The notes beneath the pieces are model-generated. The model was given only the letters and a program-made list of their open reading frames with translations, was not told the origin of the DNA and did not search any database. A program made the position numbers and the translations under genes. Positions 17,402 through 27,200 of a stretch of 64,000 bases of DNA are shown here, piece by piece. Within the stretch, counting starts at the first letter, position 1. Each line of letters opens with the position of its first letter. The stretch is from Firmicutes bacterium M10-2 (GTDB lineage: Bacteria > Bacillota_I > Bacilli_A > Erysipelotrichales > Erysipelotrichaceae), in contig KE159681.1 of the NCBI GenBank assembly GCA_000403415.2, positions 26,956 to 90,955 of the forward strand. The letters run 5' to 3'.

Positions 17402-19040
17402 GCCATGGAAAACGATTCGAGTTTTGATCAAAGAAAATCCGAAGTACTGGATCATTTCTTTGCTTGGAGCGATGCTGACTTCTCTACCTTGGTTCGTTTC
17501 CACATGGATTGTTTCCCAATTTCTTGCCAATGCGATCGATTGCGCTGTTGATCTCGACTGGAATCCGCTTTCTGCTTTCGGAATGGTTCTTTTTGCGATC
17601 GTTTTCCTACGTGTTCCTGTGATTTACGGGTATCGCATCAATTCATGGGCGGCCGAGAAGCTTTCCGCATGCCTTCAATGGCACCTGCTTCGTTCATGGA
17701 ACCAGAGAAATCCTTCAAAGACCTCTCTTTCCTTGAACGAAATACTGACACGGATCGTAAACGATTGCACCCAAAATCTTTCCGAATTTTTCTTTCAAGG
17801 CTTCGGTCTGAAAATTTTGGAACCGATTTTGACTGGTATCAGCGCCTTGATCGTTCTTTGGGTCTTGCAGTGGAAGATCGCCCTACTATCGATCGGGATC
17901 GGATCATGTTTATCCCTCTTTACACTGCGATTTTCCAAAACGATCGAAACACTGCATTCAGCGCTTCAAGCAAAAAACGATCAGCTCAATCAAATGTTTA
18001 CCGATGAAATTTCCAATATGGAAACGATCAAGGTCATGCACCTGAAATCGTTAAAGCTTGGCCAGTTTGATGAATGCAGCAAAGAGATCGAAAAGATCAT
18101 GAACCGATTGGCGAAAACGGAAATCTTTTTGAACGTATTGCCAAAACTTGGCGAATTGATCTTGATCATCATCACCTTGCATCTTTCGGTGTCTGATTTG
18201 AATTTTCCAGTCGGCAATGTCGTGCTGGTCGTATCCATGCAGTCATTCGTCAATCAGTTGTTTTCCAATTTCGGGACCATGCACAATGAACAGATCAAAA
18301 CAGCGATCCATGGACAACGGGTGCTTGGCGCGATCGATCAATTAAAAGGTACAAAACGAAAAGAGGCCAAAGAACCGGCTTTTAAAGGCGCGATCGATAC
18401 GTTGAAAGTCGAACAGATCGATCTGGCTTACGGAAAACAAGTGATCCTGAATGATGTTTCTCTTTGTGCAAAACGTGGTGATCTCACTGTAATCCAGGCA
18501 CCTTCGGGAACCGGAAAAACTACCTTGCTGAATGTGATCCAAGGATGGAGCCAGCCCGATCGAGGAAAGATCTTTTGGAATGATCAGGAACAATATAAAT
18601 ACGAACTGATAAAAACGCGACAAAAGATCCGGTTATTCGGTCAGGATCCGATCCTTTTTCACGGAACGATCCTGGAAAATATCGAACTCGCGGCTTCAAG
18701 ATCTTTAAGCGAAGAAGAACTGAAAAAGCTTGCGGTTTTGGTAAATTGGAAAGATTGTGACATGAATAGGATGATCGAAGAAAACGGTTCGAACTGTTCG
18801 GGCGGACAGCGTCAGAAAATCGCTTTCATGCAGGCTCTCGTAAGCGATATCGATGTCCTGCTGCTGGACGAGCCCACATCCGCTCTGGACCCGGAAAGCG
18901 AAGAAATATTTTACGAAACGTTAAACGCTCTTAAACAAGAGAAAATTATCGTGATCAGCACGCATCGTCCTTTTCTCATAGAAAAAGCGGACTCTCTTTA
19001 TGCTTTAAGAAACCGAAAATGTGTTAAACTGAAACCATGA
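17394..19040 (+). CDS. ABC exporter half-transporter, subunit 2
   Basis: This 548-residue protein starts at ATG 17394 after GAAAGGAAGG, inside the end of the previous gene. A transmembrane domain (about residues 15-300) precedes an ATPase domain with Walker A APSGTGKT, signature CSGGQRQK, Walker B VLLLDEPTS with Glu, and H-loop STHR. The signature begins with Cys rather than Leu. Both subunits keep the main catalytic residues, unlike the pair at 21003-23887. It works with subunit 1 at the cytoplasmic membrane. Substrate is not predictable. Confidence 0.9.
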   Translation: MNKPWKTIRVLIKENPKYWIISLLGAMLTSLPWFVSTWIVSQFLANAIDCAVDLDWNPLSAFGMVLFAIVFLRVPVIYGYRINSWAAEKLSACLQWHLLRSWNQRNPSKTSLSLNEILTRIVNDCTQNLSEFFFQGFGLKILEPILTGISALIVLWVLQWKIALLSIGIGSCLSLFTLRFSKTIETLHSALQAKNDQLNQMFTDEISNMETIKVMHLKSLKLGQFDECSKEIEKIMNRLAKTEIFLNVLPKLGELILIIITLHLSVSDLNFPVGNVVLVVSMQSFVNQLFSNFGTMHNEQIKTAIHGQRVLGAIDQLKGTKRKEAKEPAFKGAIDTLKVEQIDLAYGKQVILNDVSLCAKRGDLTVIQAPSGTGKTTLLNVIQGWSQPDRGKIFWNDQEQYKYELIKTRQKIRLFGQDPILFHGTILENIELAASRSLSEEELKKLAVLVNWKDCDMNRMIEENGSNCSGGQRQKIAFMQALVSDIDVLLLDEPTSALDPESEEIFYETLNALKQEKIIVISTHRPFLIEKADSLYALRNRKCVKLKP

Positions 19041-19747
19041 AAATTATTATTGCTCCGACCAAACAAATGAAATTCAAGGATGATCTCGATGTGGAATACA
19101 CGACACCGCTTTTTCAGAATGAAAGTCTTGACCTGCGAAAAAAGATCAGTGATCTTGATTTGCCCGTATTAAAGAAGATCATGAAGATCAGCGATAGGAT
19201 GCTTCCGAAAGTGTATGATCTGTTTCATACCGATCATCCGCAATTCGGGTGCGCCATTCTTTCTTATAGTGGAATCGCTTTTCAGTATATGGCTCCCGGG
19301 ATCTTTACCGATGATCAGCTTGATTATATTGATAAGCATCTTCGCATTGTTTCCGGGCTTTACGGGATCGTTCGGCCCTTTGATCAAATTGAGGAGTATC
19401 GTCTTGAAATGCAGACAAAACTTCCTTTTCCTCCATATTCTTTATATGAATTTTGGAACGACAAGATCGCGACTGCTTTGGAAGATGATGTGATCCTGAA
19501 TCTGGCAAGCGAAGAATACGCCAAATGCATCCGTCCTTATAAACCATTGATTGATGTCCGATTTCTGGATGTTGACGGAAAAGAAAAAGGCGTATATGTC
19601 AAGATGGCGCGAGGCGAGATGGTACGCTACATGGCCGAAAACAATATAGAACATATCGAGCAGATTCAGAAATTCGACCGCCAGGACTTCGTATTCTGTC
19701 CAAAACAATCCAATAAGACTCTTTATGTTTTTCAAAAAATCAAATAA
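19037..19747 (+). CDS. yaaA: YaaA-family peroxide-stress protein
   Basis: The 236-residue protein is a full YaaA (DUF328) homologue, with landmark sequences APTKQM at the N-terminus, LSYSGIAFQYM, SGLYGIVRPFD and YRLEM. In E. coli YaaA lowers free intracellular iron under hydrogen peroxide stress and binds DNA. The start overlaps the ABC subunit 2 stop by 4 bases, so it is co-translated with the exporter. That pairing is unusual and its meaning is unclear. A hairpin terminator follows. Confidence 0.93.
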   Translation: MKIIIAPTKQMKFKDDLDVEYTTPLFQNESLDLRKKISDLDLPVLKKIMKISDRMLPKVYDLFHTDHPQFGCAILSYSGIAFQYMAPGIFTDDQLDYIDKHLRIVSGLYGIVRPFDQIEEYRLEMQTKLPFPPYSLYEFWNDKIATALEDDVILNLASEEYAKCIRPYKPLIDVRFLDVDGKEKGVYVKMARGEMVRYMAENNIEHIEQIQKFDRQDFVFCPKQSNKTLYVFQKIK

Positions 19748-19767
19748 AAAAATTCCTTGAGATAGTT

Positions 19768-19800
19768 TAAAAGATCGGCTGTTTTCACAACCGATCTGAG
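19768..19800. terminator. Terminator between yaaA and the flavodoxin-like gene
   Basis: AGATCGGcTGT pairs with ACAaCCGATCT around a TTTC loop. It lies between two convergent genes and has short T-rich flanks on both sides. Confidence 0.7.
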
Positions 19801-19803
19801 CTA

Positions 19804-20358
19804 TTATTTTTCGTTTTCCGCATGAACCCATTCTTCGATTTCAAGATCAGTATAGTTTTCAGGAAAAGCTTTTCCATCTTTCCATCCTTTTCGTGCACCA
19901 TTAAATGTCAGAGATTCTCTTGCATGGTCAAGAGCATCTTGTGTGCCAATCGTAAATGGGATAAACGTTTTATTTTTGAGATCGTTCTGACTCAAAAACA
20001 GAGCAACCGGTGCCGGAGCGGCCATGACAGAAGAAACCGGAAAGCCGATATAGATCGTATCGCATTCGTCCCAATCATCCGGAACGCTTTGTTCGAGCAG
20101 AAGGCTGGTCGACTGCATATCTTTGATTTCTTCTGCAGAAAGCTCTTTCTTATTGTCAATCTTTTCATTCAAAGACGAATAATCTTTCTTTGGCACAATG
20201 CGGAATAATTCCGAATCCGTATGATCGGCAATTTTCGTGGCCAGTTCTTCAATTCCATCATCATCCGAGTAATAGACAACCATACTTTTTTCTGCTTTTT
20301 TTGGACTACATGCACTTAAAAGCAATGCACATATAAATAAGACTGCCAGTTTTTTCAT
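19804..20358 (-). CDS. Flavodoxin-like lipoprotein
   Basis: The 184-residue protein has a lipoprotein signal with lipobox LSAC (Cys17). The mature part resembles the flavodoxin fold: VVYYSDDDGI in the first strand and loop, YIGFPV in the third, and a final segment TFIPFTIG. It is probably a membrane-anchored flavodoxin family member on the outer face. The phosphate-binding loop is not the classic T-x-T-G-x-T, so FMN binding is uncertain. It is coupled to the upstream 70-codon gene by a TGATG overlap. Confidence 0.8.
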   Translation of the reverse strand: MKKLAVLFICALLLSACSPKKAEKSMVVYYSDDDGIEELATKIADHTDSELFRIVPKKDYSSLNEKIDNKKELSAEEIKDMQSTSLLLEQSVPDDWDECDTIYIGFPVSSVMAAPAPVALFLSQNDLKNKTFIPFTIGTQDALDHARESLTFNGARKGWKDGKAFPENYTDLEIEEWVHAENEK

Positions 20359-20570
20359 CAGTAATCCACCGTTCCTTCGATCATATCATTTGTCGACTTC
20401 TTTTCTTCGGAAAAGAGGTCCATATCTTCCATCATATCAGATGTTCGTTTTGTCTGCTCTTCGATCGGTTCTTCTTTGATTGGACGAGGTGTCCCTCCAA
20501 AGAAACTGAATACAAGCAAACCAGCTATGAAAAGCGCAATGAACAATAAAATCCACTTATAAAATTTCAT
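20358..20570 (-). CDS. Small membrane-anchored protein, function unknown
   Basis: The 70-residue protein has one N-terminal hydrophobic helix (about residues 5-25) and an acidic, Met-rich tail with DMMEDMDLF and NDMIEG. The ATG follows GGAAAGGATC. It overlaps the flavodoxin-like lipoprotein, so they probably act together at the cell surface. I do not recognise the family. Confidence 0.65.
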   Translation of the reverse strand: MKFYKWILLFIALFIAGLLVFSFFGGTPRPIKEEPIEEQTKRTSDMMEDMDLFSEEKKSTNDMIEGTVDY

Positions 20571-20880
20571 AGATTGATCCTTTCCAAAAGATCACCCATA
20601 GATTTACTGGTATAGAGTGATATTTCCTAATAAAATTCATATTATAGTTTCTTTTCTATATTTTTATCAAAACCAGGATAACGTTATCTTTAAATAAAGA
20701 ATAACTTCAGTTGTTAAAAATTTCAATCGATATAATAATAATTTTATATGAGTATTTCATATAAAAGATTGTTTTAAAAAACCTAACCTAAAAAAATTGA
20801 AAAAGGCGTGTATATCAAGATGGTGCGTGCCTTTCATTTCCCTATTTATTTTTGCACTTACAAAATATTCGCTAGAAATC
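20571..20880. other. Intergenic region with a short yaaA-like fragment
   Basis: No intact gene is present. About 30 bases near 20,800-20,832 closely match the yaaA codons at about 19,587-19,617 (EKGVY-KM-R). The rest is AT-rich without visible signals apart from what must be the promoter of the 70-codon gene. Confidence 0.5.
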
Positions 20881-20935
20881 AAAAACAGGATGGTTGATAA
20901 TAACGATCAACTATCCTGCTTCTTTTCCATTTCTG
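20881..20935 (-). terminator. Terminator of the second ABC operon
   Basis: CAGGAT-G-GTTGAT pairs with ATCAAC-T-ATCCTG around a 7-base loop. On the minus strand it is followed by five T residues. It lies about 70 bases past the end of the ABC gene. Confidence 0.75.
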
Positions 20936-21002
20936 CTTAACTATTTTCGCCCACTTCACAGTTTGTTTCACTTACTTTGTGATGATGGTTTCGAAGTTTC
21001 AT

Positions 21003-22382
21003 TCACAATTTCTTCAGTTCATTTTTGTTTTTCCCGTACTGAATAATATAGCATCCATCATAAGCAGGGCGAATCATAGTATCCGTTAATACGATAGTTT
21101 TTTTGGAACGGATGAAATACTCGATAATGCGTTTTCGCAAATCCGGATGAAAAGACAGTAAATTATTGTCGAGTAAGATAACCTCTTTACTGTGAACAAA
21201 CGTTCTGGCCATGGCAACACGCATCTTCTCCCCGCCCGATAGCTCATCGATTGTATGAGAAAACAGATCTCTAACGCAGAATATATCTTCGTCTTGCGTT
21301 TCTTTTTTCATATTGAGCAAAATATTACCGGAAATCGTGTCGTGAAATAGATGGACGTGTTCCGGAAGCAGGACAGAATCTTCTTCTGATTCCCATAGCT
21401 GTTCCATGACAGCGGATTTTCCGGAACCATTTTCCCCTATTATGATATTGACCTTTCCTTGTTGAATTTGCACACTGTTTTTATTCTTTATACATTCTTT
21501 TTTTTCGTCACAGCACATGACATTTTCAAAATGATCCTGCTGTACTTTGACTGAAAAAAGAGTCAAAACAAGTGAGCTGATATATTGCACGATGCCCGAT
21601 AAATCGAACGAATATGTCGTAAAAAGTACCAGATCTCCCGGAGTCATCGTTTGATCGGCAAGATAAAAAGCAAATATAACAAGTAAACTGGCATCTGTCA
21701 GGAATCCGGATACGGACGTAACCGTGCCGGTAAGCAAACCGGCGCCAATCCCCATCTTATTTTGCTGATCAAGCACTTCCTGCATTGATTGCAGCAATCC
21801 TTCTTCTTTTCCTTGAATGCGTATCTTGCGTCCGTATTCAAATACTTCATTAAGACAAAAAGAAAACTGCTGGGTAGTTTCTTTAAGACGTTCTCTTTGA
21901 CTTGTGATTATTTTTTTCAAAACTACATGAAGCAAAAAAGCGATACAAGGCAGAAGAAGAATCCATAGTGTAAGCTGAATATTGATAAAAGCCATAATAC
22001 TGACTGCAATGATCCCATAAAGAACATTGGCGATCGTATCGATGGAATAACTGACTGCACCGGCAATCCGATCTACATCGTCATTCAAAACATTTTCAAT
22101 TTGCGCATTCGATATTTTGGATCCATTCATTTCCATACGGTTCAAAAGTCGGTCGTAATAATGTCCGGAAACAGCTTGCTGACAACAGATATCAGTATAA
22201 GCGCCATATTTTATCAGAATTATGCGGGCAATTCCAAGAATAGCGATGACTGCAACAGCAAAAACCGAATTATTACGATCGAAATAGGCATCCAGGCAGA
22301 GTGCGGCAATCAACGGAAGATTGTGTGCAACGATCCATATCGCCATATTTTTCATAATTTCCTTACGACATTGCCGAATCAT
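21003..22382 (-). CDS. ABC exporter half-transporter with degenerate ATPase site
   Basis: The 459-residue protein has a transmembrane domain (about 1-290) and a short ATPase domain. Walker A is GENGSGKS and the signature LSGGEKMR. Walker B reads VILLDNN, so the catalytic Glu is replaced by Asn, and the usual His of the H-loop is replaced within VLTDTM. One catalytically weak subunit is typical of heterodimeric exporters. The start overlaps the upstream ABC gene by 4 bases. The substrate may be a peptide or lipid, but nothing fixes it. Confidence 0.87.
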   Translation of the reverse strand: MIRQCRKEIMKNMAIWIVAHNLPLIAALCLDAYFDRNNSVFAVAVIAILGIARIILIKYGAYTDICCQQAVSGHYYDRLLNRMEMNGSKISNAQIENVLNDDVDRIAGAVSYSIDTIANVLYGIIAVSIMAFINIQLTLWILLLPCIAFLLHVVLKKIITSQRERLKETTQQFSFCLNEVFEYGRKIRIQGKEEGLLQSMQEVLDQQNKMGIGAGLLTGTVTSVSGFLTDASLLVIFAFYLADQTMTPGDLVLFTTYSFDLSGIVQYISSLVLTLFSVKVQQDHFENVMCCDEKKECIKNKNSVQIQQGKVNIIIGENGSGKSAVMEQLWESEEDSVLLPEHVHLFHDTISGNILLNMKKETQDEDIFCVRDLFSHTIDELSGGEKMRVAMARTFVHSKEVILLDNNLLSFHPDLRKRIIEYFIRSKKTIVLTDTMIRPAYDGCYIIQYGKNKNELKKL

Positions 22383-23887
22383 AGCTCTTTTCTCCTTAAT
22401 TCAATTGTTTCATCGCACTGTTTCAGAATATTCTCGTCATGACTAATGATAAATATAATCTTATCGGCCGCATGAAATTGATCAAATGCACAGGTGATTA
22501 ATTTCCCGTCGATCTGTGCGAACGTTTCATCAAAAATTAATAAGCTAGATGATGACTGAAGGGCATACAACACTTGCATAAACGCTTTCTGCCCATGCGA
22601 CAAATTATGAATATCAATACCGTACATACGGGAGAACATATCTTGCTCAGCTTCCAATTGTTCGATAAATCGATCAAGGTTTTCACGCATAGATTCCTCC
22701 TGATCAATATAAACAATTTCACGAAGCAGGGACTGATGATTCACATTTTCATAAGGAATATTATTATAGAGTATCGTTCCATGATCAGGAATAAGCAATT
22801 GACTAATGAGATTAATGAGGGTCGATTTTCCAACACCGCTTTTTCCGTTCAGTCCGTATGTCTTTCCGTGTTCTAGGGTGAGGGAATATTTTGAAAATAC
22901 AGTATTTTCGCCATAGGAAAAATCAAGATCGGAAATTTTGATTGTTTGTAGCGAACCAACCGATGTTTCTCCCGTAAATCGGCGAATCGGTACATTTTCA
23001 ATTTCTCTGATCCGTTTTCTCGATGCTTCAAGTGAAGGAAGTTCTTCAATGTTTATACGGAACTCTTCAATCGGATCGTTAAGCAAATCAAGATAATAAA
23101 TAAACAAATAAATGGCCGACAACGGAACGGAGTAAACCAACCCTACAATAAGGATCACAATACGAATAGTTCCAAAGCTGACAAGACTGGTAATCCATAA
23201 GCGATATGACACATAATTGGTCGGAATTTGACTTTCAAATAAATATTGTATAGCTTTACGTAACCGATGCTTCAAAAAGTTTTCCTGATGAAGATATTTC
23301 ATTTCGCTCATGAGCGTATTGGTATCAAAAAGAATTGTAAGGAACTGATCGCCAGCTTTCTTAACCGTCACATACAACGGTCTTGCTTGCTGATTAATTT
23401 TCCAAAATACAATAAACATGACGAACATGATTCCCAGCAGCGAAAGTCCGATACTCAAATTGACCATAAATCCAACAAGAATAACACCGGCAATGAATAG
23501 AACATCCTTAATTAGAGATGTCAGATAAATAAGCATGAAATTCGTAATCGTTTCTAAATCATTTTCAACTGCCATGATACTTTTCGCAGCATCCAATTTC
23601 TGAAAATCCACATACGAACTGCCTACCAGCTTTTCTACCAATCTCATCCTCCCTTCATTTAAAACATGCCAATACAGTGTGTTCGTGAGCCATGAATCAA
23701 GAAGGCTGAAAACAAACTTCATAATCATTAATAGACCAGCTAATAATAATACAGTCATAATGGTCGAATCGATCTTTCCTATTGCCCTTGAAATAATCAT
23801 AGGATATACAATCTGAAGGACAGATATGATTATAATAATCAAAAAGTGAATTCCTAACTTCACCTTTTGTGTATTCTTCAAAATCAT
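22379..23887 (-). CDS. ABC exporter half-transporter, catalytic partner
   Basis: This 502-residue protein is the first gene of the pair. It has a six-helix domain and an ATPase domain with Walker A GKSGVGKS, signature LSHGQKAF (His in place of Gly), Walker B LLIFDETFA with the catalytic Glu, and H-loop ISHD. It keeps the catalytic residues its partner lacks, but has a diverged signature. In a heterodimer the partner's signature (LSGGE) would serve this subunit's site. The XRE regulator at 24181 is divergent. Confidence 0.87.
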   Translation of the reverse strand: MILKNTQKVKLGIHFLIIIIISVLQIVYPMIISRAIGKIDSTIMTVLLLAGLLMIMKFVFSLLDSWLTNTLYWHVLNEGRMRLVEKLVGSSYVDFQKLDAAKSIMAVENDLETITNFMLIYLTSLIKDVLFIAGVILVGFMVNLSIGLSLLGIMFVMFIVFWKINQQARPLYVTVKKAGDQFLTILFDTNTLMSEMKYLHQENFLKHRLRKAIQYLFESQIPTNYVSYRLWITSLVSFGTIRIVILIVGLVYSVPLSAIYLFIYYLDLLNDPIEEFRINIEELPSLEASRKRIREIENVPIRRFTGETSVGSLQTIKISDLDFSYGENTVFSKYSLTLEHGKTYGLNGKSGVGKSTLINLISQLLIPDHGTILYNNIPYENVNHQSLLREIVYIDQEESMRENLDRFIEQLEAEQDMFSRMYGIDIHNLSHGQKAFMQVLYALQSSSSLLIFDETFAQIDGKLITCAFDQFHAADKIIFIISHDENILKQCDETIELRRKEL

Positions 23888-24180
23888 TTTGTTTTATCCT
23901 TTCTATATACTTTATTTGTTATTGATTGAAGTCGTTCTTCTCATCTCCGAAAACATTTTTGCTTCACATATAAGAAAGTGTGATTTTAGAAATATTTCCG
24001 GATACTTTATTATGAAATTATTATTTCATTTTTGCATCAATTACCTCTTTTTTTGTTTTTGTGAGAATATGATACAATATATACACATTTATGTCTGTAG
24101 TTTTTTTGAGCAAAAAACGGAGAATTTAAACACACTTAATAGGTATGTTTTTCCAAGAGAAAGAGGAGTTTGAAACGCAT

Positions 24181-24731
24181 ATGAACAATTATTCAAGGTT
24201 TTACCGTCTATATACTCAACATTTGAGGAAATATTATGAAATTTCCCAGCAAGATCTTGCAAAATCGATTGGAATTCCGAACAGTTCTTTGAGCAAAATC
24301 GAGGCCGGAAAACAGGAAATGGATGAAAAAACTTTCAAAAAAGTGATTTTTTTCTTTGAAAAGATTGATAAAGATTTTCGTTTTTCTTTTGATCCGAACC
24401 TTGTTGAAGAAGTAGAATCCTGGATTCGGAAAAGTGTGCATGCTTTTGTGATGATGATTTATGAATCAATATCCTATAAATTGAAAGAAATCATAGAAGA
24501 CTCGAAGTATATACATTCTTTGTTCTACTTGAAAAAAGGATTGATCAAGAGCTTCTTCCGGACTCTCTTATTAAACATCTTTTAAAAAGACTTTCCGATT
24601 TTCACGATGTCGAACTGGAAACGGTACTCTATCCGTTTTTAATCGAATATTATCAATCGATCAAGAATTATAAAAATGCTTCCGCGATCCAATCACGTTG
24701 GATCAACTATCTGCAGTTTACAACAATTTAA
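24181..24731 (+). pseudogene. XRE-family regulator with a frameshift in an A-run
   Basis: The first frame (to 24585) has an N-terminal helix-turn-helix: SQQDLAKSIGIPNSSLSKIEAGKQ. After the A-run near 24533-24538 a different frame continues to a stop at 24729 with a plausible helical protein (DQELLPDSLIKHLLKRLSDF...). One extra A would join the two halves into about 184 residues. The split may be a real mutation, a slippery site or a sequencing error. The gene faces the ABC pair, so it likely controls it. ATG 24181 is used here. An upstream in-frame ATG exists at 24145. Confidence 0.7.
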
Positions 24732-24768
24732 AAAGCACGTTACATCCTTGATGCTTTCGTGCTTTTTA
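24730..24768. terminator. Bidirectional terminator
   Basis: AAAAAGCACG pairs with CGTGCTTTTT around an 18-base loop. It serves both the XRE gene and the convergent oxidoreductase gene. Confidence 0.85.
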
Positions 24769-24771
24769 AAT

Positions 24772-25794
24772 TTATAATTCATCTTTTATATCAAACCTAA
24801 GATTTCGTTGTTTTTTCGCTTCGTCCAGCAAAGACATGACCATCAATGTTTGATCTTTCCATACTTTGTAGCGACCCACATCACCCGTATTGATCATATC
24901 TGCAAAGTCACTCAGTTCATAATACATATGAAATCCTTGATCGATCCCGATTTCTTTTGTCTGCTCCGAACGATTCTTTTTGCCAATCGTATCGCCTTTG
25001 GGCAGCAATAGATCAACATGCTCACATACGCCGCTGCTGGCTCGATCCACTCGCAAGGTGCCATCTTCTCCTTGAAGATATACCGAATACGGAGATGAGC
25101 TGTCTTTCGCTCCGACACAAACAGCAACAAAACCGGGATATTCCATAATGATTACACCACTTGTATCGATTCCGTTGTAGCCAATATTCATAAAATATCG
25201 GAGCGTTTGCGGCATCCCGAAAAGGCCGGCCATGAAATGAAGATTGTATACATTAATATCCATTAGTGCACCACCTTCGAATTTCAAATCAAACGCATTC
25301 GTAATTTTATGATTTCGATATTGATCATAACGGGATGAATATTGCGAGAAGTTGCACTGCACGAGCTTAATCTCTCCGATTTCTTTCAGATGATCCTTGA
25401 CAATCTGAAAATTTGGCGTATGTACATTGGTGATAGCTTCCATGATAAACACGTTATTTTTCTCGGCAAGAGCAAATAATAGTTCTGCTTCGTGTTTTCC
25501 TGCACAAAACGGTTTTTCCAGCAAGACGTGTTTTTTTGCATTCAGCGCCTTTTTTGCCTGATCAAAATGTAACGAATTCGGACTGGCAATATATACCACA
25601 TCGATATTTTCATCTTGCAGCATATGATCCAAATCCCAATAATACGTATCTGCTTTATGTTTTCCGGCAAACTCTTGCGCTCTTTCTTCTGTTCGCGAAT
25701 ACACAGCGTATAAATTCGTCCCATTCACTTGTTTGATTGCATCGATCATTCGATCGACAATCACTCCGGAACCAATCGTTGCGATGTTGATCAT
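24772..25794 (-). CDS. Gfo/Idh/MocA-family oxidoreductase
   Basis: The 340-residue protein has an N-terminal Rossmann fold starting IATIGSGVIVDRM. The family signature EKPF (LLEKPFCAGKHEA) lies near residue 95, and a C-terminal sandwich carries the substrate site. These enzymes oxidise or reduce sugars and related compounds with NAD(P). The start overlaps the histidine kinase stop by 4 bases, so it ends the operon. Substrate is unknown. Confidence 0.9.
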   Translation of the reverse strand: MINIATIGSGVIVDRMIDAIKQVNGTNLYAVYSRTEERAQEFAGKHKADTYYWDLDHMLQDENIDVVYIASPNSLHFDQAKKALNAKKHVLLEKPFCAGKHEAELLFALAEKNNVFIMEAITNVHTPNFQIVKDHLKEIGEIKLVQCNFSQYSSRYDQYRNHKITNAFDLKFEGGALMDINVYNLHFMAGLFGMPQTLRYFMNIGYNGIDTSGVIIMEYPGFVAVCVGAKDSSSPYSVYLQGEDGTLRVDRASSGVCEHVDLLLPKGDTIGKKNRSEQTKEIGIDQGFHMYYELSDFADMINTGDVGRYKVWKDQTLMVMSLLDEAKKQRNLRFDIKDEL

Positions 25795-27197
25795 GCTTTT
25801 CGCCCCCGTTTCGTGAATTTTTTATTTTCAGGTTCCCGGTAAATTCGAAAGCAGACGCCATCTTCCGTATTGAACCCTTTGACCAAATAATCGTTTGCTT
25901 TCGTTACTTTCGATACAATCGAAAGCCCTAGACCAAAACGTCCTCCTTCCCCTTTTTCGTAAGGTTTGAACAACGTTTCAATCCGATCTTCCTGCATCTT
26001 CGGCCCGTCGTTATAAATACGTAAATCGTTTTCTCGAACGACAATCTTAATATACGTTTTCGCATAACGGAATGCGTTTTCCATAATATTTTCGATTGCA
26101 ACTCGCCAAGCTTCGATCAACCCTTCAAAGAATACCTCTTCCACATCTGTAATCAAGCGAATGTCCGGATCAATCACAGCAGAGTTGAGGACGACTTGCT
26201 CGACAACCTCTTTCATATTGGTTACGACACCTTCTGCATCTGTCGTCACTAAATATTCTACTCTGTTCAAATACAGCAAATTGTGAACTTTGTCTTCCAA
26301 TCGCTGCGCATTGTCCAAAATGACATCTACACTGCTTTCAAGATCTCCATATGGATAAATTCCGTCTTTGATTGATTCGGAATACGATTTGATCGTAGCG
26401 ATCGGTGTCTTGAGATCGTGAGAAATGTTATGAATCATTTCTTCCTTCGACTTTTCCTGTTTAGTCAGCTCTTCTTTCATGGAAATCAATTCATGAGCTA
26501 CATCTCCGATTTCATCTTCTCGATTAATATTCAGCTCTACATCTTTCCCTTGTTTGAGCTGAGAAATGTAAAGCCGTATTTGATTGAGCGGATGAATGAT
26601 TGAAAAAGCCCAAAGCATCAAGATCATCAAGATCAGGGAAAAAGCGACCACCATCACATAAACAGTCGAATCGACCAGAGAAGATCGAAATTTTGTCGCA
26701 TATGTATCATCCATGAAACTGACAACCACAACTGATTTTCCATTAGAAACGCATTTTTCCATCAAATAATAATACGTTCTTTCATGAGTACGGTACGTCC
26801 CATAGTTTTCGTTTTCGGTAGTCGATGCAACTAGCATTTTAGCATGCGAGATCACAAAGTCATAAAACTCTTCGCTTTCGAATTTTTGATCGGGAATGGT
26901 CAGAAATTCGATTTGGTCGCCCCGAACCAGACAATTAGTCTGGATCGTATCGGTCGATAAATATCGATACAGCTGATCGGTAAGATCAATCGGCTCGTTG
27001 GCTTTCAAAGCGCTGATGATTGGTTTTTGCCTTGAATCCATCATCCCGTACATTTGATTGGAAATTGTCGATTCAATGTTCTTATTCATAAAAAAGGTAA
27101 AAAACAAAGCTAAAAAGATCAGCATGAGCAAGATGATCATGAGCACTTGCTGGGTCAGTGACAACTTCTTAAAATATTTCCCTATCGAATTTGTCAT
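25791..27197 (-). CDS. Sensor histidine kinase (CssS-like)
   Basis: The 468-residue kinase has a first transmembrane helix (about 15-37), an extracytoplasmic sensor region, and a second helix near residue 180. Next come a HAMP domain, a phosphoacceptor region with HNISHDLKTP and an ATPase domain with the N-box ENAFRYA and GLGLSIV. The stop is followed within 4 bases by the oxidoreductase start, and the response regulator lies 3 bases upstream. Kinship to secretion-stress CssS is suggested by its partner, not by the sensor domain itself. Confidence 0.9.
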   Translation of the reverse strand: MTNSIGKYFKKLSLTQQVLMIILLMLIFLALFFTFFMNKNIESTISNQMYGMMDSRQKPIISALKANEPIDLTDQLYRYLSTDTIQTNCLVRGDQIEFLTIPDQKFESEEFYDFVISHAKMLVASTTENENYGTYRTHERTYYYLMEKCVSNGKSVVVVSFMDDTYATKFRSSLVDSTVYVMVVAFSLILMILMLWAFSIIHPLNQIRLYISQLKQGKDVELNINREDEIGDVAHELISMKEELTKQEKSKEEMIHNISHDLKTPIATIKSYSESIKDGIYPYGDLESSVDVILDNAQRLEDKVHNLLYLNRVEYLVTTDAEGVVTNMKEVVEQVVLNSAVIDPDIRLITDVEEVFFEGLIEAWRVAIENIMENAFRYAKTYIKIVVRENDLRIYNDGPKMQEDRIETLFKPYEKGEGGRFGLGLSIVSKVTKANDYLVKGFNTEDGVCFRIYREPENKKFTKRGRKA

Positions 27198-27200
27198 TGT

